From: Lentisphaerota bacterium
GTDB taxonomy: Bacteria > Verrucomicrobiota > Kiritimatiellia > JAAZAB01
NCBI GenBank assembly: GCA_016199105.1
Contig: JACQHI010000290.1
Coordinates: 1-14,002 of the forward strand
Reading direction: 5' to 3'
Length of the DNA: 14,002 bases
Positions within the stretch are counted from its first letter, which is position 1, and the number at the start of each line of letters is the position of its first letter. The notes under the pieces were generated by a model, which did no database searches, was not told the origin of the DNA, and was given only the letters and a program-made list of their open reading frames with translations. The position numbers were made by a program, and so were the translations under genes. This document shows positions 7,356 through 12,471 of the stretch, in pieces.

Positions 7356-7588
7356 GGGCGGGCTTTCCGGCGGAGGTGTTGTTGCAGCTTGTTGTTCTCT
7401 TCTTCGAATTCCCGCACCCGTTCGTCGGTGTAGATTTCGATCGGATAGGCCACGGCCGGGCGAAGCAGGATGCCGCCCTTGGACGGTTCGACCATGACCA
7501 CGCCGCCTCGTTCGAGGCCGAGGGATTTGCGAAGGCCCTTGGGCAACGTCATGCTGCCCCGCGAATTGATCTGGATGGTTTCGATCAT
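7352..7588 (-). CDS. AbrB/MazE/SpoVT-type antitoxin, 78 aa
   Basis: The N-terminal half is a swapped-hairpin AbrB DNA-binding domain: IQINSRGSMTLPKGLRKSLGLERGGVVMVEPSKGGILLRP (residues 5-44), with the family's S-R-G-x-x-(T/L)-L-P-K and L-G-L-x-x-G-x-x-(V/L) pattern. The C-terminal half (PIEIYTDERVREFEEENNKLQQHLRR) is acidic then basic and probably helical, like the toxin-binding tail of such antitoxins. The frame stays open upstream, but ATG 7588 is chosen because AGGAG (7600-7596) lies 7 bases before it and the domain starts there. No intact toxin follows. Only eight codons resembling a PIN toxin remain before glnE, 19 bases downstream. With its toxin gone, the protein may survive as a free transcription regulator of its own promoter and therefore of glnE. 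That role is an inference. Confidence 0.88.
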   Translation of the reverse strand: MIETIQINSRGSMTLPKGLRKSLGLERGGVVMVEPSKGGILLRPAVAYPIEIYTDERVREFEEENNKLQQHLRRKARP

Positions 7589-7607
7589 CAGGACACTCCT
7601 TAAAAGC

Positions 7608-7637
7608 AATATACCAGAGGCCGGGAGGGTGGGGCAA
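7608..7637 (-). promoter_or_regulatory. Putative sigma-70 promoter for antitoxin-glnE transcript
   Basis: On the minus strand TTGCCC (7637-7632) and TATATT (7613-7608) are separated by 18 bases, with TG one base before the -10 (extended -10). Transcription would start near 7601, directly beside the AGGAG ribosome site, giving a very short leader. AbrB-type antitoxins usually bind their own promoter, so this is the likely autoregulation site. The match is by eye. Confidence 0.45.
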
Positions 7638-7669
7638 GGGGGCGAATTCGCGGATGTCGGATTTGGTAG

Positions 7670-7691
7670 GGCGCCGAGTCCCTTCGGCGCC
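7670..7691. repeat. Hairpin, 8-bp stem and 6-base loop
   Basis: GGCGCCGA (7670-7677) pairs perfectly with 7684-7691 around GTCCCT. It is the first of two hairpins 14 bases apart in the divergent spacer between the antitoxin and the plus-strand URO-D-like gene. There is no T run, so it is not a typical terminator. Confidence 0.6.
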
Positions 7692-7705
7692 GAAGATAAC
7701 AGAAC

Positions 7706-7727
7706 GGACGGCAAGGGCCTGCCGTCC
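7706..7727. repeat. Hairpin repeat of the GGACGG...CCGTCC family
   Basis: GGACGGCA (7706-7713) pairs with TGCCGTCC (7720-7727) around AGGGCC and is followed by CTACCC. A close relative lies at 9175-9194, followed by CTCCCC. The shared stem, loop core and flank point to a dispersed REP-like family. Confidence 0.6.
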
Positions 7728-7837
7728 CTACCCGATATGCGATCCCGCGCCAGCCGTCTTGTCTTCCCGCCCATCGCCTGCTAGGGTGTGCCTAAACGTT
7801 TTTTGTTCTGTTATTCACGCATTTTAAGTGAAGATTC

Positions 7838-7873
7838 TGGGAGCGACCGGTCACACTGAGTGTGACCCTCCCA
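7838..7873. repeat. Double-stem palindrome upstream of second URO-D-like gene
   Basis: The inner stem GGTCACAC (7849-7856) pairs with 7860-7867 around TGA. The outer stem TGGGAG (7838-7843) pairs with CTCCCA (7868-7873), with CGACC unpaired on one side. On the minus strand its core GGAGGGTC...GACCG matches the palindromes inside the URO-D-like coding sequence at 8743-8849, so it is probably the same repeat family. If transcribed, it would end about 50 bases before the URO-D start. Confidence 0.55.
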
Positions 7874-7925
7874 AAGATCAAATAGGTTGCAGCCAAAGGA
7901 CGCCATAGGCGGCAGGGAGGCGGGT

Positions 7926-9149
7926 GTGTCGCACTTGTTGATGCCGTATATTCCGTTGGCGGGTTCGCTGGTATTCCAGCACGAGCCCGAGGGGCAGGTT
8001 CCGCCATGCCGGCTCTTTCCCGGCTTCACCCCGAAGTGGTTCCGGCAGCATGCGGAGATCGATTTCGGAAAGCGCTGGCACACGGATCCGCATTACCGCC
8101 AGGCGACCACGGTCGAGATGGCCAAGTGCCTCAACCGGGTTTTCCCCGAACTGCGCCTGGGCGGAGATCCGGCCCGGATGCAGGGCTCCATTTCCCAGAT
8201 TCGCACGGCGTCGTTCATGGCCGCGCTGTTCGGTCTGGATATTCTGTTCTTCCCGGACAACTGGCCGGCCAACCACGGGGCCACGCTGACCGACGGGCAG
8301 GTGGATCGCCTGGAAGTTCCGGATTTCCGGGCGTCCGCCGTCTTCCAGGACCTGGAGCGGCAGTGCGAACTCATCAGGAAGGAATGGGGCCGGATTCCGG
8401 GAGAGTTGAATTACCAGGGCGTGCTCAACACGGCGTTCCGGTTGCGGGGCGAGGAACTGTTCGTGGATATGCTGACCGCGCCGGAGCGCGCGCATCGTCT
8501 GTTGAATGTGGTCGGCGAAACGATGCTCCGCGTGATCGACGCCGTGTATGCGATCCAGGCGGCTTCCGGTGTGACGCACGATTTCTTTGTCACGGCCAAC
8601 TGCGTCGTGAACATGATTTCAGAAAAACAATACCGCGAATTCGTGATGCCGCAGGACCGGAAATTGTCGGCCCATTTCCCGCATTTCGGCATTCACAACT
8701 GCGCCTGGCGGGTGGACGACTATGCGCGGGCCTACTCGGAAATCCGGACGCACGGGAAAGACGGCCACGACGGAGCGTGGCCCTCCAACAACCAAGAAAA
8801 ACGGCTGTCTTCCACCTTGGAGGGTCGCGCTTCGTCGCGACCGTCCGGAGTTTTGCATGAGGCTCTGGGCTACCTGGATTTCGGGTTGGAGTCCGACCTG
8901 AAACGGCTGCGAAGCCTGTTCCCGAACACCACGCTCTCGGTGATGGTGACCCCGTTCGAGCTGGCTGGAAAGCCGCTGGAGACGCTCCGGCGGGATCTTG
9001 TCCGGGTCAGGGAGGAGTTGGGCGCCTGCCGGATTGTCCTGGCCGACATCGAGGCGGGCACACCGCCGGAACGGCTCGTCGCCTTTTTCCGGCTGGCCTC
9101 GGAAGTCTGGCAGACGCCCGTGGAGGCGCTTTTGCCGGTTGTTTCGTAA
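7926..9149 (+). CDS. URO-D/MtaA-like corrinoid-type methyltransferase with in-frame repeat insertion, 407 aa
   Basis: This is a URO-D superfamily protein with the zinc-site pattern of corrinoid/thiol methyltransferases: H257-N-C259 (in FGIHNCAWRVD) and a later C368 (ELGACRIVLADIEAG). In MtaA-type enzymes the corresponding span is, from memory, about 77 residues. Here it is 109, but residues about 274-313 are encoded by a palindromic repeat. Without them the spacing is near normal, and IHNCAWRVDDYARAYSEI continues smoothly into LGYLDFGLESDLKRLR. GTG 7926 is chosen because AGGGAGG (7914-7920) lies 5 bases before it. A TTG at 7887 lacks a ribosome site. The likely role is methyl transfer between a corrinoid carrier and a thiol or related acceptor; the substrate is unknown. 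It may tolerate the insert as a surface loop. It ends convergently with the M4 protease gene. Confidence 0.85.
   Translation: MSHLLMPYIPLAGSLVFQHEPEGQVPPCRLFPGFTPKWFRQHAEIDFGKRWHTDPHYRQATTVEMAKCLNRVFPELRLGGDPARMQGSISQIRTASFMAALFGLDILFFPDNWPANHGATLTDGQVDRLEVPDFRASAVFQDLERQCELIRKEWGRIPGELNYQGVLNTAFRLRGEELFVDMLTAPERAHRLLNVVGETMLRVIDAVYAIQAASGVTHDFFVTANCVVNMISEKQYREFVMPQDRKLSAHFPHFGIHNCAWRVDDYARAYSEIRTHGKDGHDGAWPSNNQEKRLSSTLEGRASSRPSGVLHEALGYLDFGLESDLKRLRSLFPNTTLSVMVTPFELAGKPLETLRRDLVRVREELGACRIVLADIEAGTPPERLVAFFRLASEVWQTPVEALLPVVS
8743..8849 (+). repeat. In-frame palindromic (BIME/RPE-like) insertion in coding sequence
   Basis: Four inverted repeats nest or follow each other here. TCCGGACG (8743-8750) pairs with 8842-8849 at the ends. 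GGCCACG (8763-8769) pairs with 8776-8782. CCCTCCAA (8781-8788) pairs with TTGGAGGG (8817-8824). GGTCGCG (8823-8829) pairs with 8836-8842. The two short hairpins are related copies in opposite orientation (minus strand GGAGGGCCACGCTCCG, plus strand GGAGGGTCGCGCTTCG), so this is an inverted pair of one repeat, like a BIME. The reading frame stays open throughout and adds about 40 hydrophilic residues. Confidence 0.75.
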
Positions 9150-9174
9150 TACGGTTCCGCCGAAAAAATCTGAT

Positions 9175-9194
9175 GGACGGCGAGGCCACCGTCC
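9175..9194. repeat. Second copy of GGACGG...CCGTCC hairpin
   Basis: GGACGG (9175-9180) pairs with CCGTCC (9189-9194) around CGAGGCCA and is followed by CTCCCC. It is related to 7706-7727 and sits between the convergent URO-D-like and M4 genes. Confidence 0.55.
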
Positions 9195-9216
9195 CTCCCC
9201 GTAATAGTCTGAAAAC

Positions 9217-9257
9217 AACAGGAACCGGATTCGTTTGTAACGAATCCGGTTCCTGTT
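9217..9257. terminator. Bidirectional rho-independent terminator
   Basis: A perfect 19-bp stem (9217-9235 with 9239-9257) closes on a TGT loop in the 114-bp gap between convergent genes. On the plus strand it is followed by TTTCCTTCTT-like sequence. On the minus strand it is followed by TTGTTTTC (from 9216 down). It can therefore end transcription of the URO-D-like gene from the left and the M4 protease gene from the right. The M4 stop (9266-9264) is 7 bases away. Confidence 0.88.
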
Positions 9258-9263
9258 TCCTTC

Positions 9264-11972
9264 TTAGTACAGCAGCCAGTCCACCGAGGGGATCAGCCCG
9301 GGTCCGCCCAAGGTAAACGCGCTGTAGGTTTTGTCATCCGGGTAATACACATACCAGGAGCCGTTTCCCTGGTTGTAAACCGCCATGTCGGAATACCCCA
9401 AGCCGTCAAAATCCCCGCCCACCGGCATATACCCGCTCCCTCCCCACTGGAAGGCATACGTCACCCAGCCTTGGGTCAGCGAATAAATATACCAGAGGCC
9501 GGTGGTATAGTCGTACAAGGCCAGATCCGTTGTGCCGTCGGCATCGTAGTCCCCGGAGACCGGTCTGAGGCCCGGAGAGCCAAAGCCGGACATCGTTATC
9601 TGCTCGCCTGTTTCCATCATGAAGATGTACCAGTATCCATAGGTTTGGCTATACACGGCCAGGTCGGTTCGTCCGCCGCCATTGAAGTCTCCGGACACGG
9701 GCAGATACCCATAGGCCCCCCACGACCCGCCATACACCACCCACCCATTGTAGAAGGAATATATATACCAGAGGCCGGAATAGACATCATAGGCCGCCAG
9801 ATCGGATGCGCCGTCCCCGTCGAAATCGCCGGCCACCGGCCACATCGTGGGACCGCCGAAACTGAACGCCCCGGAGCCGCCGTTTTCGAGGAGGAGCAGA
9901 TACCAGAGGCCGGCCGCAGGCGAATACACCATCAGGTCCGCCTGACCGCCGCCGTTAAAATCGCCATAGACCGGCAGAAAGCCGTTGGCGCCCCACGGAT
10001 AGCCGTAGAAAAGCCAGCCGTCGGTGTATAACGACGTCGCATACCAGGCCCCGTAATACTGCCAATCATACAACACGAAATCGCTTGCGCCATTGCCGTC
10101 AAAATCGTTCACGGCGGATCCGGAGGTGGGTGTGGGAGTGGCATTGGAGGAGACGCCGACGGCCGCCCAAGCCGCCTGGACGGAACTGACCCAGGCCGAA
10201 TTCAAATCCTGGGCGGCGGAAATCCAGGCCGCGCGCGCGCCGCTGTAATCCGTATTGGCGGAGCAATACGTCGTCAGGGCGCGATAGGCCACGAGGCCGG
10301 CATTGGTGATGCCGAGGCCGGTGACGCTATAGGTGGTGCCGTCGTTGTTTCCGCTTCCTCCTTCGCACAACAAATAAAAGAATAAATTTTGGACCCCGCT
10401 GTTGATGTGAACGCCGCCATTATCGCCGCTGCCGCTGTACCAGTTGCTTCCCCGGTAGCGGCTGGGCTGGGGGTAGCCGTCGGCGGAACTGGAGGTGGCC
10501 GCGCTGCCCGGGTTACGCATGTCCCGCATGCAGACGGACGAGCCGATCGTGGCGTCTTCCGCCAGAAGCCAGTCGGCGGCGCCGGCCACTTTGTTGGGGT
10601 AGGAGGACCGGCCGTCGGGTTGTGTGGCAAATTCAACGATAGCGCCGAAAATATCGGAAAAGGATTCATTCAAAGCTCCGGATTCGTTCTGGTAAACAAG
10701 GTCGGCAGTTTTTTCGGTCACGGCATGGGTGAATTCATGGGCGAGCACGTCCGTCACCTCCAAGTCGGCCATGCTCGTGCCGTCCACCGATCCAAAAAAC
10801 ATTTGCTGGACGCTGGGATCCCAATAGGCGTTGTTATAGGCGTCATTGCCGGGCGTGTGAACGTTGCAGCGGGCCCGTGTGCCGCTGTTGTCATAGCTGT
10901 TCCGGCTGAATCGGTTGAGATAGGTGGCCAACGTGCCGGACAGGTTGTAAGCGGCTGAAAACTCCTTCGCGTCCGACGTTCCCCACGCGGCCGTGCTGCG
11001 CCAGGCCCAGGCGTTGTTGTCCGCATAGCCGGTGGTGGCCAGGTTAAAGATGCCCCACGTGGTGTTGAACAAATAATACAAGCCGCCGGTCAGGTCGCCG
11101 GAAAGACCGACCGTGCTTCCGCCCTCCCCGCCGAGGAGAACGCCGGTGATGGTGGCGGAGGTTCTCGGGAGATCCAGGGTCTGCTTTTGGATGTCGTTGT
11201 AGCGGTTGATCACGGCGCCGGTGGCGGCATGGATCCAGTACCGCCAGCAGCCCGGCCCTTTTTCCGGATCCTTGCAGGTCAGCGTCAATTGCCAGGCGAG
11301 CACGGGCGCGGCCTGCCGGGCGTAGATGACCAGCTCGGGCGCCTGGGAAAGCGTAGATGGGGCGGTGATGCCCTGGGCGGCCAGATCCGCCTGGGCGGAC
11401 TGAACGGCAGTTTCGCCGTCAATGCCGGGTGTGGTGGCCACGTCAATATGGGGAATGAATCGGCCGTTGACCTGGTACGCCCGGCCGTCCTTGTTGAAGT
11501 GCACGATCAATTCCGCGCCCACAACCGTCAGTCCGCCTGCTTTCTGCTGGAGGCGGACATGATGAAAACCCAATTCGTCCGCGTCCGTCCGGACATGCGC
11601 GAGCTCGTTTTCCGCGTCCCGGATCAGAAACAAGTCTGTGAGTCCGTCCATCACGGCAATGGCGTCCTGGGCGAGATTGCCCCGGAGTTGCAAGCCTTTG
11701 CCGCCGAGATTTCTCGCGGTCAGATTGTCGCCGCGCACGGAGCCGGGAGCGCCGGTGACTTTATCCCACACCACCGTCACGTCCGGCAGGGAGGCCGCCG
11801 CCCGCACCTGGGCGGCGACGGGTTGTTTCACGGGCGTGGCCGCTTGGATGGCCGCCGGTCCCGCCTGGGACGGACGGAGATCGTCCGCCCGGAAAGACAG
11901 GCCCTGAAAAGCCAGAGCCGGGAACAAAACAACGGACACTGCCCACACCTTCCACATCTGACGGTCGCTCAT
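9264..11972 (-). CDS. Secreted M4 (thermolysin) family metallopeptidase with FG-GAP/VCBS-like C-terminal repeats, 902 aa
   Basis: This is an exported zinc endopeptidase of the thermolysin/neutral protease family. A signal peptide is visible (residues 1 to about 28: short polar start, hydrophobic AVSVVLFPALAFQGLSF). An FTP/PepSY-type propeptide follows (about 80-255, with RTDADELGFHHVRLQQKAGG and GAELIVHF). The catalytic domain runs about 265-605. HEFTH at 412-416 gives two zinc histidines and the general base E413. E436 in NESFSD is the third zinc ligand, and H522 in GGVHINSG is the transition-state histidine, so all catalytic residues are present. After a Thr/Pro/Ser linker (about 608-620), six repeats fill 623-902. 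The start is ATG 11972, preceded by AAGGAGGAGG (11988-11979) at 6 bases. The protein is probably secreted to degrade external protein, with the repeats binding surfaces or substrate. The C-terminus has no sorting signal I recognise. Confidence 0.95.
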   Translation of the reverse strand: MSDRQMWKVWAVSVVLFPALAFQGLSFRADDLRPSQAGPAAIQAATPVKQPVAAQVRAAASLPDVTVVWDKVTGAPGSVRGDNLTARNLGGKGLQLRGNLAQDAIAVMDGLTDLFLIRDAENELAHVRTDADELGFHHVRLQQKAGGLTVVGAELIVHFNKDGRAYQVNGRFIPHIDVATTPGIDGETAVQSAQADLAAQGITAPSTLSQAPELVIYARQAAPVLAWQLTLTCKDPEKGPGCWRYWIHAATGAVINRYNDIQKQTLDLPRTSATITGVLLGGEGGSTVGLSGDLTGGLYYLFNTTWGIFNLATTGYADNNAWAWRSTAAWGTSDAKEFSAAYNLSGTLATYLNRFSRNSYDNSGTRARCNVHTPGNDAYNNAYWDPSVQQMFFGSVDGTSMADLEVTDVLAHEFTHAVTEKTADLVYQNESGALNESFSDIFGAIVEFATQPDGRSSYPNKVAGAADWLLAEDATIGSSVCMRDMRNPGSAATSSSADGYPQPSRYRGSNWYSGSGDNGGVHINSGVQNLFFYLLCEGGSGNNDGTTYSVTGLGITNAGLVAYRALTTYCSANTDYSGARAAWISAAQDLNSAWVSSVQAAWAAVGVSSNATPTPTSGSAVNDFDGNGASDFVLYDWQYYGAWYATSLYTDGWLFYGYPWGANGFLPVYGDFNGGGQADLMVYSPAAGLWYLLLLENGGSGAFSFGGPTMWPVAGDFDGDGASDLAAYDVYSGLWYIYSFYNGWVVYGGSWGAYGYLPVSGDFNGGGRTDLAVYSQTYGYWYIFMMETGEQITMSGFGSPGLRPVSGDYDADGTTDLALYDYTTGLWYIYSLTQGWVTYAFQWGGSGYMPVGGDFDGLGYSDMAVYNQGNGSWYVYYPDDKTYSAFTLGGPGLIPSVDWLLY
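9267..10106 (-). repeat. Six FG-GAP/VCBS-like repeats coded in M4 protease C-terminus
   Basis: Six units of 48, 45, 46, 46, 46 and 49 residues each begin with an aspartate-rich, probably calcium-binding loop: DFDGNGASD, DFNGGGQAD, DFDGDGASD, DFNGGGRTD, DYDADGTTD and DFDGLGYSD. Odd units carry GWxxYGxxWGAxGYLPV. Even units carry an FGGP/GFGSPG ending. The array is therefore three copies of a two-unit block of about 93 residues, consistent with a beta-propeller-like fold. Confidence 0.8.
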
Positions 11973-12025
11973 AACACGCCTCCTCCTTCATTAATAATTA
12001 AGAATCAATACCCAATTCTCTTTGC

Positions 12026-12055
12026 ACTATAGTCTTTCGGTGAGGGATCCATCAA
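12026..12055 (-). promoter_or_regulatory. Putative sigma-70 promoter of the M4 protease gene
   Basis: On the minus strand TTGATG (12055-12050) and TATAGT (12031-12026) are separated by 18 bases. They sit in an AT-rich stretch about 55-80 bases upstream of ATG 11972. The leader is AT-rich and carries the strong AAGGAGGAGG site. The match is by eye. Confidence 0.5.
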
Positions 12056-12074
12056 GTTTTTTTCAGAGAAAACA

Positions 12075-12091
12075 CCGCCGGCAGCCGGCGG
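12075..12091. repeat. Hairpin, 7-bp stem with CAG loop
   Basis: CCGCCGG (12075-12081) pairs with CCGGCGG (12085-12091). It is the first palindrome of the gene-free region 12056-12471, upstream of the M4 promoter. Confidence 0.5.
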
Positions 12092-12117
12092 ACGGATTTT
12101 TCAAGGCGATGAAACAA

Positions 12118-12223
12118 GGTGGCCCGTGCGCTCCGCCGCGCGGGTTTACTCTGTTCACCCGTCCGCGGCTCGTGCTTCGTAGCGAAAGCCACACTTCGCA
12201 GAGTAGCAAGCGGCCGGGCCACC
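12118..12223. repeat. 106-bp element with perfect terminal inverted repeats
   Basis: GGTGGCCCG (12118-12126) pairs with CGGGCCACC (12215-12223). Inside, TACTCTG (12147-12153) pairs with CAGAGTA (12199-12205). There is also a self-complementary CCGCGCGG (12136-12143). The whole could fold as one long interrupted stem, as a REP/MITE-like element or a structured RNA would. No frame across it looks like a protein. Confidence 0.5.
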
Positions 12224-12254
12224 AGGGATGACAGACGCGCTTGTTTCAGGTCAG

Positions 12255-12273
12255 CCCGGCCCAACGAGCCGGG
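12255..12273. repeat. Hairpin, 6-bp stem
   Basis: CCCGGC (12255-12260) pairs with GCCGGG (12268-12273) around a 7-base loop. It lies between the 106-bp element and the tandem hairpin array. Confidence 0.4.
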
Positions 12274-12316
12274 GGCATCGGCTCAAAGCTCAATATCTTT
12301 ATTTTTCTCTCCATCC

Positions 12317-12403
12317 CACGGGGCCTTGCCCCGTGTCCCAGGGTTTCACCCTGGGCTTTCGACTTGCACCCTTACAGGGTGCTCCTGCAGGCTAAAGGCC
12401 TGC
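12317..12403. repeat. Array of four successive hairpins with 3-base loops
   Basis: Four unrelated stems follow one another. CACGGGGC (12317-12324) pairs with 12328-12335, loop CTT. CCCAGGGT (12337-12344) pairs with 12348-12355, loop TTC. GCACCCT (12366-12372) pairs with 12376-12382, loop TAC. GCAGGCT (12387-12393) pairs with 12397-12403, loop AAA, with one T-G pair. Gaps are 1, 10 and 4 bases. No T run follows, so this is not a standard terminator. It lies 69 bases downstream of the transglutaminase-like gene's stop. Confidence 0.75.
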
Positions 12404-12471
12404 CATTCTTTATCGACGACGACGAGCGGACCGATCCCCCCAATACATCGTTATGCCGGTTCCTGATGGGG

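Noticed and set aside
4465..7497. A 1010-codon open frame on the plus strand opposite glnE
   Set aside because: It is antisense to a clear, full-length GlnE in GC-rich DNA. The translation is rich in Gly, Ala, Glu and Val with no recognisable domain, as expected of a codon-bias shadow.
7589..7774. Longer version of the AbrB-type antitoxin
   Set aside because: The upstream extension covers the promoter and hairpins. ATG 7588 has AGGAG at 7 bases and begins exactly at the domain.
7887..7925. Earlier TTG start for the second URO-D-like gene
   Set aside because: It has no ribosome site, while GTG 7926 has AGGGAGG at 5 bases and begins with family-like sequence.
8743..8849. Interpretation of the second URO-D-like gene as a pseudogene because of the insertion
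   Set aside because: The frame is intact, the zinc ligands remain and the C-terminal third is normal, so a tolerated loop is more likely.
8006..8860. Plus-strand open frame in another phase of the second URO-D-like gene
   Set aside because: The URO-D frame carries conserved motifs on both sides. This frame is Arg/Gly/Pro-rich noise.
11187..12032. Plus-strand open frame opposite the M4 protease N-terminus
   Set aside because: It overlaps a gene with a clear signal peptide, propeptide, promoter and ribosome site, and it shows no domain itself.
12317..12403. Hairpin array as a terminator of the transglutaminase-like gene
   Set aside because: None of the four stems is followed by a T run on the minus strand, and a single terminator does not need four stems.
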